64,000 bases of DNA. Source: Saccharomyces uvarum. Its lineage: Eukaryota > Ascomycota > Saccharomycetes > Saccharomycetales > Saccharomycetaceae. Location: contig OX365940.1 in assembly GCA_947243795.1 (NCBI GenBank), positions 434,001 through 498,000 on the forward strand. The letters are read 5' to 3'. Both the position numbers and the translations under genes were made by a program. The notes under the pieces were generated by a model. The model had not been told where the DNA came from. It did not search any database and saw nothing but the letters and a program-made list of their open reading frames with translations. This document shows positions 54,526 through 62,937 of the stretch, piece by piece. How positions within the stretch are numbered: the first letter of the stretch is position 1; each line of letters starts with the position of its first letter.

Positions 54526-56043
54526 ATGCTTCTACGAGAAATGCATTTGTCGCAAAGGTTATATAAGAGACGTTTATTTGCCTCGAACCTTTCAGCGTGG
54601 CCAACGAAACCCTCCCATATACGCCACCTACATGACATAAGGCCGCAGGCTTCGAACTCCAATCCGCAACAGCCGGCCCCGATACCTGAGTTTCCAGCTG
54701 GCACACCACCTCGACCACCAACAACACCCCAATCTGGCTCCGTCAAGAATAATCGTGGCTTGATGTATTCCTTCGTTGGCGTTTCTATTGTGGGTATAAT
54801 GCTTTGGTACAAAAGTAAATCTAAGAAACAGAAGATACCGATCTTAGCACAAAACGTCTGGAAGGAAGCCATATGGCAAGAAAGTGACAGAATGGACTTT
54901 AACTACAATAAATCGTTAAGGCGATATATCGAAACGTTGGATGCGTGTGATCGCTTTCATATGGATCCGTTATCGGACGACTATACAAGGATAGAGCTAA
55001 AGATCGCTGAAATGTACGAAAAGCTAAACATGCTTGACGAGGCACAAAGTATATATCAAGAATTATTAAGCCGATTTTTCGAAGCACTAAATGTTCCTGG
55101 TAAAATTGATGAAAGTGAAAGAGGCGAAGTGTTAAGAAAAGACTTGAGAATTTTGATTAAATCGTTAGAAATTAATAAGGATATAGAAAGTGGTAAGGAA
55201 AGATTGTTGCAACATTTGCTGTTGGCTCAAGAAGAGATTCTAAGCAAATCTCCTGAGTTAAAGGAATTTTTTGAGAAAAGGAAAAAGAAGCTCTCTATGA
55301 TAAAGGATATTAATAGAGACCCCAATGACGATTTCAAAACATATGTCAGTGAAGAAAACATCAAGTTTGATGACCAAGGCTATATGATTCTAGACCTGGA
55401 AAAGAATAGCAGCGCTTGGGAACCCTTCAAGGAAGAATTTTTCACCGCTAGAGATCTATACACAGCTTACTGTTTGTCATCAAAGGACATAGCCGCAGCT
55501 CTAAGTTGTAAGATAACTAGTGTGGAATGGATGGTCATGGCAGATATGCCGCCAGGACAAATATTACTATCGCAAGCAAACTTGGGGTCACTATTCTATC
55601 TTCAGGCAGAAAAACTGGAAGCTGATTTAAACCAACTGGAACAAAAGAGAAAGAAAGAGCCTGGCCAGGAATTAGACACGGGAGCATACATCAAAGCCTT
55701 GCGATTTGTACGCAAAAATCGGGACTTGTGTTTAGAGAGAGCACATAAATGTTACGATAGCGTCATTAGCTTTGCTAAAAGAAACAGGAAAATAAGATTC
55801 CACGTAAAGGACCAACTCGATCCATCGGTCGCACAATCAATTGCATTATCTACCTATGGAATGGGCGTTTTGAGTTTACATGAAGGTGTTTTGGCTAAGG
55901 CTGAAAAATTATTCAAAGATTCAATCACGATGGCCAAGGAAACTGATTTTAATGAACTCCTGGCTGAAGCAGAAAAGGAGTTACAAAAGACAAATGTATT
56001 AAAAGCGGCCAAGAAAGAGGAATCTGAATTAATACCACAGTAA
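54526..56043 (+). CDS. MGR3: MGR3 i-AAA protease adaptor
   Basis: A 505-residue mitochondrial inner-membrane protein. The basic presequence is followed by a Pro-rich segment and one membrane span at about 79-95, then a long tetratricopeptide-like helical domain facing the intermembrane space. Mgr3 forms a subcomplex with Mgr1 that delivers substrates to the Yme1 i-AAA protease. S. cerevisiae Mgr3 is 501 residues from memory. An ATG five codons in (MHLSQ) is an alternative start. It is divergent from YMR114C across 258 bp. Confidence 0.94.
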   Translation: MLLREMHLSQRLYKRRLFASNLSAWPTKPSHIRHLHDIRPQASNSNPQQPAPIPEFPAGTPPRPPTTPQSGSVKNNRGLMYSFVGVSIVGIMLWYKSKSKKQKIPILAQNVWKEAIWQESDRMDFNYNKSLRRYIETLDACDRFHMDPLSDDYTRIELKIAEMYEKLNMLDEAQSIYQELLSRFFEALNVPGKIDESERGEVLRKDLRILIKSLEINKDIESGKERLLQHLLLAQEEILSKSPELKEFFEKRKKKLSMIKDINRDPNDDFKTYVSEENIKFDDQGYMILDLEKNSSAWEPFKEEFFTARDLYTAYCLSSKDIAAALSCKITSVEWMVMADMPPGQILLSQANLGSLFYLQAEKLEADLNQLEQKRKKEPGQELDTGAYIKALRFVRKNRDLCLERAHKCYDSVISFAKRNRKIRFHVKDQLDPSVAQSIALSTYGMGVLSLHEGVLAKAEKLFKDSITMAKETDFNELLAEAEKELQKTNVLKAAKKEESELIPQ

Positions 56044-56288
56044 AAATAAGGAGGAACCTGACAAAAATAATAAATACCTTATCTGTACATAAGTATATAT
56101 TGTAGTAAAACGGAAACCATGTTTTATTTCATCTCGCGATGAATTGTTTTCATTACTTCAAAATCTATGACGATTAATATTATACATTACAAATATAGAA
56201 ATTATTTTCTTTATTTTTACCATTTTAAACATGACCAATAACTAAAATATATGTATAAAAGAACACAAAATGTACTTATATACTATTC

Positions 56289-56711
56289 TTAGTTAGCAGT
56301 CATAACTTGCCAAACTCTGATGACGTTGTCGGTGTAACCGGCGAACAAAGTTTGACCGTCAGCAGACCAAGCCAAAGAAACGGCATGTGGTTCAGCGGCC
56401 TTGCTGTAACCGGCAAATTCTGGTCTCAAGTCATCGACCAAGTATTGTGGGTCCAAAGAGAAGACCTTGATACCGGTGGCAGTAGCAGCAGCTAACCAGT
56501 ATCTGTTTGGAGAGAAAGCCAAAGAGAAGACTTCGTCTTGAGCAGACAAAGTGTACATAGCCTTCTTAGCAGCCAAGTTCCACAACATGATTTCACCATC
56601 CTTACCAGCGGAAGCAATCAAAGTTCCGTCTGGAGAAGCAGTCAAAGTGTTGATGTTAGAGTTGTGACCAATGAAGTCAGCTTCAATTTGGAATTGGTTT
56701 AAGTTCCAAGC
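56289..56711 (-). CDS. ASC1: ASC1 exon 2 (RACK1 orthologue)
   Basis: The 3' exon, 423 bp, adds 140 residues and the stop to exon 1 (56984-57520) for a total of 319, the RACK1/Asc1 length in S. cerevisiae. It starts AWNLNQFQIEADF after a 3' splice site ACTACAG and holds the last WD blades (IMLWNLA, IRVWQVM). The join is in phase 0. Codon use is highly biased, as expected for a very abundant ribosomal protein. Confidence 0.96.
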   Translation of the reverse strand, partial: AWNLNQFQIEADFIGHNSNINTLTASPDGTLIASAGKDGEIMLWNLAAKKAMYTLSAQDEVFSLAFSPNRYWLAAATATGIKVFSLDPQYLVDDLRPEFAGYSKAAEPHAVSLAWSADGQTLFAGYTDNVIRVWQVMTAN

Positions 56712-56983
56712 CTGTAGTTATGATTATTGTTAGTAATAAATACTTTGGTTAAAACACTGTAAATTTCAACTTTTCTAGTGAAAAAAAGTATTGTGTAGTT
56801 AAGCTATTCATCAGAGATCTTGGTGATAATTAGTATGTCTCATTCGAAACGCGAAGTTCCGTCTGAAGTAGCAAATATGTTATTACATCATTTGAATTAC
56901 ACTCAACCCCACAATCCTTTTCTCTTCACTGGTTTGTTATCTTAATTTACCATGGAAAAAAATAGAAAAAAAATATCACATAC
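56712..56983 (-). other. ASC1 intron hosting snR24
   Basis: A 272 bp intron with 5' splice site GTATGT (complement of 56978-56983) and a CAG 3' splice site (complement of 56712-56714). Without splicing, exon 1 would read into a stop shortly after the boundary. It contains the C/D snoRNA snR24 at 56808-56896. Confidence 0.95.
56808..56896 (-). ncRNA. SNR24: snR24 (U24) C/D-box snoRNA
   Basis: About 89 nt in the ASC1 intron on the coding strand. Box C is ATGATGTA near the 5' end and box D is CTGA near the 3' end (ATCTCTGATGA), with internal D'/C'-like elements. U24 guides 2'-O-methylation of neighbouring cytidines of 25S rRNA (around C1437, C1449 and C1450 in S. cerevisiae numbering). It is released by processing of the debranched intron. 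Exact ends are estimated. Confidence 0.92.
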
Positions 56984-57520
56984 CTTAACCATCTTGTCGT
57001 TACCGGCAGAGATGATGGTGACAGAGTCATCGTCAGCCTTTTCGTTTGGAACAACTCTGACTTGGGAAACCCAGTCGTTGTGACCCAACAAAGTAGCCAA
57101 ACATTGACCCTTGATAGTCCAGACCTTGATGGTCTTGTCACGGGAACCAGAGATAATCATGGAAGCCTTCTTGTCAATGTCAACGGACATAACATCGGAC
57201 TTGTGACCGACGAATCTTTGGTAAGTTTCACCGGTAGCAACATCCCATAATCTCAAGGTCTTGTCCCAAGAAGCAGACAAAGCGTAAGCACCGTCAGCAG
57301 TCAAAGTACAGTCTTGAACGATGTGACTGTGACCCTTGAAAGATCTAACTGGGACACCGAATTTTTGGTCATCACCAGTCAACTTCCAGGAGATCAAAGT
57401 CTTATCACGGGAAGCGGACAACAATAAGTTTGGTTGACCAGCAGAAGTAGCCAAGGATGTGACCCATCCGTTGTGACCTTCTAAGGTACCTCTCAATACT
57501 AAAACTTCGTTAGATGCCAT
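56984..57520 (-). CDS. ASC1: ASC1 exon 1 (RACK1 orthologue)
   Basis: The 5' exon, 537 bp, encodes residues 1-179 of Asc1, a seven-bladed WD40 propeller on the head of the 40S ribosomal subunit. It is involved in translation quality control, signalling as a G-beta-like protein, and repression of Gcn4 in rich medium. It starts [20 protein letters not shown]; blade endings include LRLWDVA and IKVWTIK. The exon ends at NDKMVK before GTATGT. A perfect Rap1 site 281 bp upstream matches co-regulation with ribosomal protein genes. Confidence 0.97.
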
Positions 57521-58111
57521 TTTTCACTTTATTTACTTTTGTATTATTCGATTGATTTGTGAAAAAAAAATAAGGAGAGAATAAGTAAAAGGATTCAAAA
57601 AAAGTATTCTTAAATACAAATGGCGGAGAAGGATATATTTAAATGAAAGAATGGACAAGCGTCTGGAAAGTGGCCTTAAGCATCTAAGGAAAAAAGTTGC
57701 GTGGATGAAATTTTTTTCAACAAACGTTCTGAGAATTTCGCTGTAGCGGTGCAGTTTCTCTAAGAAATTTTCAGAACGGCCAAAAAAAGAAGACAGCACA
57801 ACATCCGTACATTGCCGGTAATAGTTTAGGTGGTTGGCATAGCGCATATAGGCATATTGATAGAGATCCTGGGTGAATATATACTGTTACTGACGGTTCA
57901 ATTATGCTGTGGCTTTGGCCCAGCTACTTTAATTAGTTTGGACGTTATAGGCCATATTTTCGATAGAAAGTCTCCACCAGGCTCCACAGTAAGCAAACTA
58001 TACGTTTTGAACTCACCAATCTGGTACAATCTTGCCCGGTTCATGAAATCAATACAGCAGTTGCATGTGCTTGATACCTCTTTTTGCTGAGGATTTGGTC
58101 TTTCCGATTTT
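57521..58111. promoter_or_regulatory. ASC1 promoter / SPC24 3' flank
   Basis: 591 bp between two tandem minus-strand genes. It contains a Rap1 site at 57801-57813 and A/T-rich tracts between it and the ATG. The open frames in it (for example 57830-58090) look like chance. Confidence 0.6.
57801..57813 (+). promoter_or_regulatory. Rap1 site upstream of ASC1
   Basis: ACATCCGTACATT is a strong Rap1 site of the type used in ribosomal protein gene promoters. It lies 281-293 bp upstream of the ASC1 ATG, the common distance for such promoters. Confidence 0.75.
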
Positions 58112-58753
58112 TCATTTCCCTAATCTTTCCCATATATATTTGGTCTTATAATAGTCACTTAGGCTGTCATCCAAGGGTAAAACATCGATATTACCGTCAT
58201 TTTTTCTTTTAATAAGGACTTGGTTATTCTCTAAATCCAAAATTACCCCTAGCGATCTGTACAGTTTTAGTTTTAGAATGTTTTCATTTGCCTCTGGAGT
58301 GATGGTTTTTTGATCTTCCAGCTCGGATTCGATCATCTTTGGATTTATTTCAGAACCGTCTGCCGTAGATACAATCTCACTATCTTTGATGTACATTTTC
58401 ATCTTTTCATCCAACTCACTACGGAGAGAGACAATATTCCGTTCTAACCCGTCCAAATCCTTAAGTAGATTGACTAGCTCTTCTTTACTGCCAAATTCAT
58501 TGCCTACTTCATTAGTATATTCCAAATCACCTTCTAACTTAGCAATGTTTATCCTCTCTGCGTTTAACTTTTTTCCCGACTCAGATACTTTTAAGTTTTC
58601 CGAAGTGATTCTTGCTTCACTTTCATCTCTTATGACATCAAGATCGTGGCGGATTCTTTTCATGGCATCAATATCCTGTTGTATATTAAAGCTTTCTCTC
58701 ACCTCTTTCAGAAATTCGACAGGGCTCTCGAGCAGGTTTTCCTTTTGTGACAT
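58112..58753 (-). CDS. SPC24: SPC24 Ndc80 complex subunit
   Basis: A 213-residue kinetochore protein. The N-terminal coiled coil covers about 20-140 (heptad-like Lys/Glu/Leu). A C-terminal RWD-type globular domain at about 155-213 ends YYKTKYIWERLGK. With Spc25 it forms the inner end of the Ndc80 complex and binds Cnn1 and Dsn1. The frame is open upstream to a GTG at 58807 and an ATG at 58759, two codons earlier (MPMSQK). The ATG at 58753 gives the S. cerevisiae N-terminus MSQK and 213 residues. Confidence 0.94.
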   Translation of the reverse strand: MSQKENLLESPVEFLKEVRESFNIQQDIDAMKRIRHDLDVIRDESEARITSENLKVSESGKKLNAERINIAKLEGDLEYTNEVGNEFGSKEELVNLLKDLDGLERNIVSLRSELDEKMKMYIKDSEIVSTADGSEINPKMIESELEDQKTITPEANENILKLKLYRSLGVILDLENNQVLIKRKNDGNIDVLPLDDSLSDYYKTKYIWERLGK

Positions 58754-59037
58754 TGGCATCTTGCGTTTGATCTTACTTTCCGACCGTCCTCCGTGTGCTC
58801 TGATCACAGTAGTTCATCTGTATTAGGACACTATAGCAATCTTGGAGACCTTATTGTTTGTTTATGTTTCCTTTTGGCGTCATTCTCTGCGGCCGGGTAG
58901 TACTGCCGAAAAGAACGGCGGTAAATATAAAGCAAATATATTAAATAAACTAATCTCATTAAAGCGCCAGGCTAGATGTGTTCTAGGGGGGAAGGGCTAT
59001 AAAATGTACTACGTGATAAAGCTTCCGTACTTCCATT

Positions 59038-59616
59038 TTACTGGGCCAGTAAATAGGTGCCCAAGACCAGCGTTCCAGCTAGAACGACAGATCCGGTTTT
59101 GATAACCCCGGGATTGGTCAACTTGTAGCCCATGTCCCAGACGAGATGTCTAATTCCGTTACCAAAGTGGAATGCAAACAAGTATCCCGCCGATCCTTTG
59201 AGTATCCATTGGGACCATTTGGGTAGCTTTTCATGGTACCACTTATTTAGATCTTGAAATGATGTCTGCATCCCCAATAATGTTGTCACACCCAGAGTGA
59301 TAGTGAAAGCATAAAATCCGAGAGCCAACAAGATGCCGGATATACGATGCAAGGAGGAGAGGTACCAACTCATTTCAGGTTCGTAAATGGTCAGATGTGG
59401 GGATATTGGTCTTTGTTTTCTCTGGGATACTAGAAGCTCCTCTTCACGATTGCCCGACCAATGGTCTGATTTGAGTACACAACCAGCATGCAAATTTCTT
59501 GTGTTATTTCTGAAGACTGGGCTGTGCAAAAAGAATGGAGAAGCGATTCTTGGCACAAGTAGACTCGGTTTGTTGAACCGGATTAAAGAGGGTATTTTTT
59601 TAACTGTCACTCTCAT
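59038..59616 (-). CDS. SHH3: SHH3 SdhC-like mitochondrial membrane protein
   Basis: A 192-residue paralogue of the succinate dehydrogenase cytochrome b subunit Sdh3. The basic mitochondrial presequence is about 50-60 residues long. The SdhC signature is RPISPHLTIYEPEMSWYLSSLHRISG, with three membrane spans after it and a haem-ligand-type His in FAFHFGNGIRHL. In S. cerevisiae Shh3 (YMR118C) has unclear function and can partly replace Sdh3. The S. cerevisiae protein is about 196 residues from memory; the presequence is the divergent part. Confidence 0.92.
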   Translation of the reverse strand: MRVTVKKIPSLIRFNKPSLLVPRIASPFFLHSPVFRNNTRNLHAGCVLKSDHWSGNREEELLVSQRKQRPISPHLTIYEPEMSWYLSSLHRISGILLALGFYAFTITLGVTTLLGMQTSFQDLNKWYHEKLPKWSQWILKGSAGYLFAFHFGNGIRHLVWDMGYKLTNPGVIKTGSVVLAGTLVLGTYLLAQ

Positions 59617-60322
59617 GGTTTTTGTGCAACAATATTGGAACTTCTAGCTGGTCGTCGTTACGACAGAAGAAATGTGATCCTTGACTAAACAAATGTTACT
59701 GCAGTTTTATTTGCCGCTATTTGGCCTTTTCGTCAGTCTTGTTCAGTGACAAGACCGGTATCCCTAATCCCTTTTTTTGCATGTAAGTAGCCAGCGACTC
59801 TTTTGATAGAAACGCAGAGAGATAGAATACTTGTGCCACTTTTCAAACCACAAAATAAACTGAGACGTTACTGTACTAGCGGTACAGTTGTTTTCTTATT
59901 TTTCTCCACGCATTCAGAAAAATTGTGATGTCTTGTAAAACATCTTGTAAGTATAATGTATGGAACACATCTTAGGCTGCTAATTTCAATGGTAATATTT
60001 CTAAGGCAATAAAATTGTTGTTTAAGCATAGTAATATTACCGTCAAGATTTAAAAGAATACTTGTTATAGCAGAGTAGTTTGATTTTATACAATTTTCTA
60101 TACCTAAAGGTTAAAACGCAAGCTTGGACAAACATTTTGTTGAGAAAGTTTTAATCGTCAAGAAATAAGTGATTTGAAAAATGCCTTGTGGGTAAATTGT
60201 AAATATTTTTCCTGGAATTGGCTTAGAAAGTTGATATGCAGTTATAAAGTCATGCAGTTGCAAGTTAGCTTGAGTTTTGCGGACTAGGGTAAATATGAGA
60301 AGGAAATTTTTAACAAATAAGT
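59617..60322. other. Intergenic SHH3 to tRNA-Leu
   Basis: 706 bp upstream of a Pol III gene, the kind of place where Ty LTRs insert. AT-rich; I do not recognise any LTR terminus or other element in it. Confidence 0.55.
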
Positions 60323-60437
60323 GGTTGTTTGGCCGAGCGGTCTAAGGCGCCTGATTCAAGAAAACATCTTGACCGCAGTTAACTGTGGGAATACTCAGGT
60401 ATCGTAAGATGCAAGAGTTCGAATCTCTTAGCAACCA
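60323..60437 (+). tRNA. tL(CAA): tRNA-Leu (anticodon CAA) with intron
   Basis: A 115 nt gene starting GGTTGTTTGGCCGAGCGG. Anticodon CAA is at 60357-60359, the variable arm is TATCGTAAGATG, the T-arm is AGAGTTCGAATCTCT, and the gene ends AGCAACCA. A 33-nt intron at 60361-60393 begins one base 3' of the anticodon, the standard eukaryotic position. Part of it (TCTTG) can pair with the anticodon CAAGA region. A T-run terminator follows at about 60441. Confidence 0.97.
60361..60393 (+). other. tRNA-Leu(CAA) intron
   Basis: 33 nt, after position 37 of the tRNA. Removing it restores the stem CCTGA/TCAGG and a 7-nt anticodon loop TTCAAGC. Confidence 0.85.
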
Positions 60438-60741
60438 TTATTTTTCCCTTTTCTGGTATTTTTGATGCCGCCCCTTCAGGGAATCGTTGACGATCACGGC
60501 TAATAAGCCAAATTAAATAAGCGGTGCCAAAAGGCATGGCCAACACATATAATCAAGAAATATTGATCTACCAAAGACGAACTTCGAAAACCATTGCTTG
60601 ATTTTCCAACAGGATTCACATCTTTCCACAATAGAATATTTGTTGCTCGTGATTGTATTTGATAGACGATTTGCACTTTTGTAATAAGTTTTTTGTTGAT
60701 TTAGTCTTTTTTGTTCCTCTATAAAAAACTATGCTGAAAAT
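60438..60741. promoter_or_regulatory. ASI1 promoter / leader
   Basis: 304 bp between tRNA-Leu and ASI1. A TATAAAA-like sequence lies at 60720-60726, too close to the ATG to be a normal TATA box. A short upstream ORF overlaps the ASI1 start (60731-60745). Confidence 0.55.
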
Positions 60742-62634
60742 ATGAATTCTTCAAATTCTTCTGACAGTGTTTTCATGAGTTCGTTTAGCTATTTGAATCA
60801 AACATCACAGGGTATAATACCAGGTAATTCTACCTTCGCAAATACTATCAACTTCCCATATAGGCTGGGCCTATCTTTTATAGGGGCCGTGAGCTTACAA
60901 TACGATCAAACCGTCAAGTCTGAAGAAATTCCTCCTACACTAAGGTCCGTTTTTGATACAATAGGCTTCTTCTTCAGTCCATATGCCATTTTTTGCTTTG
61001 TAATTGCTATTGTTCTCAACAGATTCGTGGTGTACTATGCCGTTCTCACGAACGGTACCAGGCGCACATTACCAACATGGTTAATCAACGTTTTCCATGT
61101 CTCAACAGTCGTTGTGTTAACCTTTGTATCATTGGGGCCACTCATATTGGGTAAAGATTTTAGCATACTGGGCAGCCCTTTATTTGCCCAAGAAAGGATA
61201 CTACAGAATATATTCTACGCGTTCGCCTATTCTTATTGCGTTGAAACTATTTTTACCATTATGCGCAACTCCAGCCCGCTAGAAGGTACCGACTATTCTT
61301 TGTTTGAACTATCGATCCAGTTTTATACAATGACGAGAAATGACATTACACTGATTGGTTCACCGGATTACATTATAGATTATTCAATGGCTATTTCAAG
61401 CAGAATAATAATCCATCTAGTAGAAATATTCAGGCTTAGAAATTACCGCTTGCTTTTCAGTACCGTCCTGAACATCTGTCATATCTATTACTTGGGTATA
61501 AGAGTCAAGCAAGGCGGATGGAAAAGCCTTCCATTTTCAGTAAAATTTAGACATTTCCCAAAAATATTCGCGATCTGTATAATTTGCATATCTTTATTGA
61601 TCTTTGAACTGTCATGCTTAATTAGGTGGAACCCATTTGGAAAGTCTCACAGTGCTTGTGAAGTCTTACAGTTTTACCCACTCAGTAGAAACTGGAAAAA
61701 GTATTTGAACTACACGGGTGAAGAAGATTTTTCAGGTATGGCCACCAAGTTTGCACTATTATTATGTTCTGGAACTGAACTGATGGAAAAGGGTATACGG
61801 AGAGAGCTTCCTGCTGTGAACATTCCGGATAACGTCAATGAAAGATTCTATATCAGCGGCTATCTAAACGAACTTACGCAACCATCCAAAGATGACAAAA
61901 CCTCTGATTTCCTGAAACAGCGATCATCGATATCAAAGCCAAGGCTCTTTCTGATGCTACCAAACTTCATAATATATATCATGAAGAAGTTGGTTGGTCA
62001 GTTATTCTTTGCCTTTAAAAATAAAGAGCTGACTGACGAAAACGAAGACACCTCCTATAACGAGCCATTTAAAGTGCTGAGTACAGCTGGGAAGAACCGT
62101 ATGAACGATGCCAAACGTAATAGCAGCGACCATGAAGAAGGTTTCGAATTATTTAACACTAACAACGAGGACCTCTCCGAAGATTACGAACCCTCTGAAA
62201 TTGAGTCACTCGGAGATTCCGATGAGGAAAATTTGGAAGAAGAATCACTTATCTTTGAAGAGACCCATGACGCCCTGTTGGATTTATTTTCTCCTGAGGA
62301 AACTGAAACTCCTATAGATTATGATTGGATCGTTTCAACCAGTCATATCCTTCAACAAAAACTACTATCGAATAAAACTTCAACAAGAGCCTTCCTCTCA
62401 GGTCCCACGACAAACGGAATAAGCGAACCGTCTGGTGAAGAATGTGATTTTGATCTATCTTGTGCAGTGTGCAAAGTTAATGAGAGAAATACTATACTAT
62501 GGCCTTGTCGATGCTTTGCCCTGTGCGAAGATTGTAGAATTTCTTTAGGTTTGCGCGGATTTAGCACTTGTGTGTGTTGTAGGGGTAAAGTCCATGGATA
62601 CTGTAAAGTTCATCCAATTTCAAGCCATAAGTAA
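60742..62634 (+). CDS. ASI1: ASI1 inner nuclear membrane RING ubiquitin ligase
   Basis: A 630-residue membrane protein. An Asn/Ser-rich lumenal N-terminus with N-glycosylation sequons (for example NSS, NQT) leads to about five membrane spans between residues 75 and 300. A long acidic nucleoplasmic region follows, then a C-terminal RING finger at about 574-614 (CAVC...CRCFALCEDC...CVCC). With Asi3 and Asi2 it forms the Asi complex for inner-nuclear-membrane protein degradation, and keeps Stp1/Stp2 targets silent without amino-acid signals. S. cerevisiae Asi1 is 624 residues from memory. Confidence 0.94.
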   Translation: MNSSNSSDSVFMSSFSYLNQTSQGIIPGNSTFANTINFPYRLGLSFIGAVSLQYDQTVKSEEIPPTLRSVFDTIGFFFSPYAIFCFVIAIVLNRFVVYYAVLTNGTRRTLPTWLINVFHVSTVVVLTFVSLGPLILGKDFSILGSPLFAQERILQNIFYAFAYSYCVETIFTIMRNSSPLEGTDYSLFELSIQFYTMTRNDITLIGSPDYIIDYSMAISSRIIIHLVEIFRLRNYRLLFSTVLNICHIYYLGIRVKQGGWKSLPFSVKFRHFPKIFAICIICISLLIFELSCLIRWNPFGKSHSACEVLQFYPLSRNWKKYLNYTGEEDFSGMATKFALLLCSGTELMEKGIRRELPAVNIPDNVNERFYISGYLNELTQPSKDDKTSDFLKQRSSISKPRLFLMLPNFIIYIMKKLVGQLFFAFKNKELTDENEDTSYNEPFKVLSTAGKNRMNDAKRNSSDHEEGFELFNTNNEDLSEDYEPSEIESLGDSDEENLEEESLIFEETHDALLDLFSPEETETPIDYDWIVSTSHILQQKLLSNKTSTRAFLSGPTTNGISEPSGEECDFDLSCAVCKVNERNTILWPCRCFALCEDCRISLGLRGFSTCVCCRGKVHGYCKVHPISSHK

Positions 62635-62937
62635 GATAATCCACATTTTTACGCGGCCTTTGAAGAACAATCATATAGACAAACTATCATAACTGCCACG
62701 TTCCGAGCTTGCGTATCTGGATATTGGATTTATAAACGCCTTCTAGAGAGCAATTTAGTATCTTTTTCTATGTTTTCTAAGAAATTTTCAAGTGCAAATT
62801 ATATTTAACATTTTGTATCATTAGTATATAGAAACCTATCAGTGGCGGTTATATCATTAGAGAGAAAAAGAATAAACTATACATCGATCGGTGCTCATTC
62901 TATTTTTATGGCCCATAAAAAACAACTATATTGTCAA
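62635..62937. other. Convergent intergenic ASI1 / ADE17
   Basis: 303 bp between two convergent stops, holding both 3' ends. AT-rich; no other feature seen. Confidence 0.6.

Noticed and set aside
58754-58807. N-terminal extension of SPC24
   Set aside because: It begins at GTG and is basic, unlike the family; the ATG at 58753 matches MSQK and gives 213 residues.
58855-58875. Replication origin (ARS consensus) near SPC24
   Set aside because: The best match to WTTTAYRTTTW here fails at both flanking positions, and single near-matches are common in AT-rich yeast DNA.
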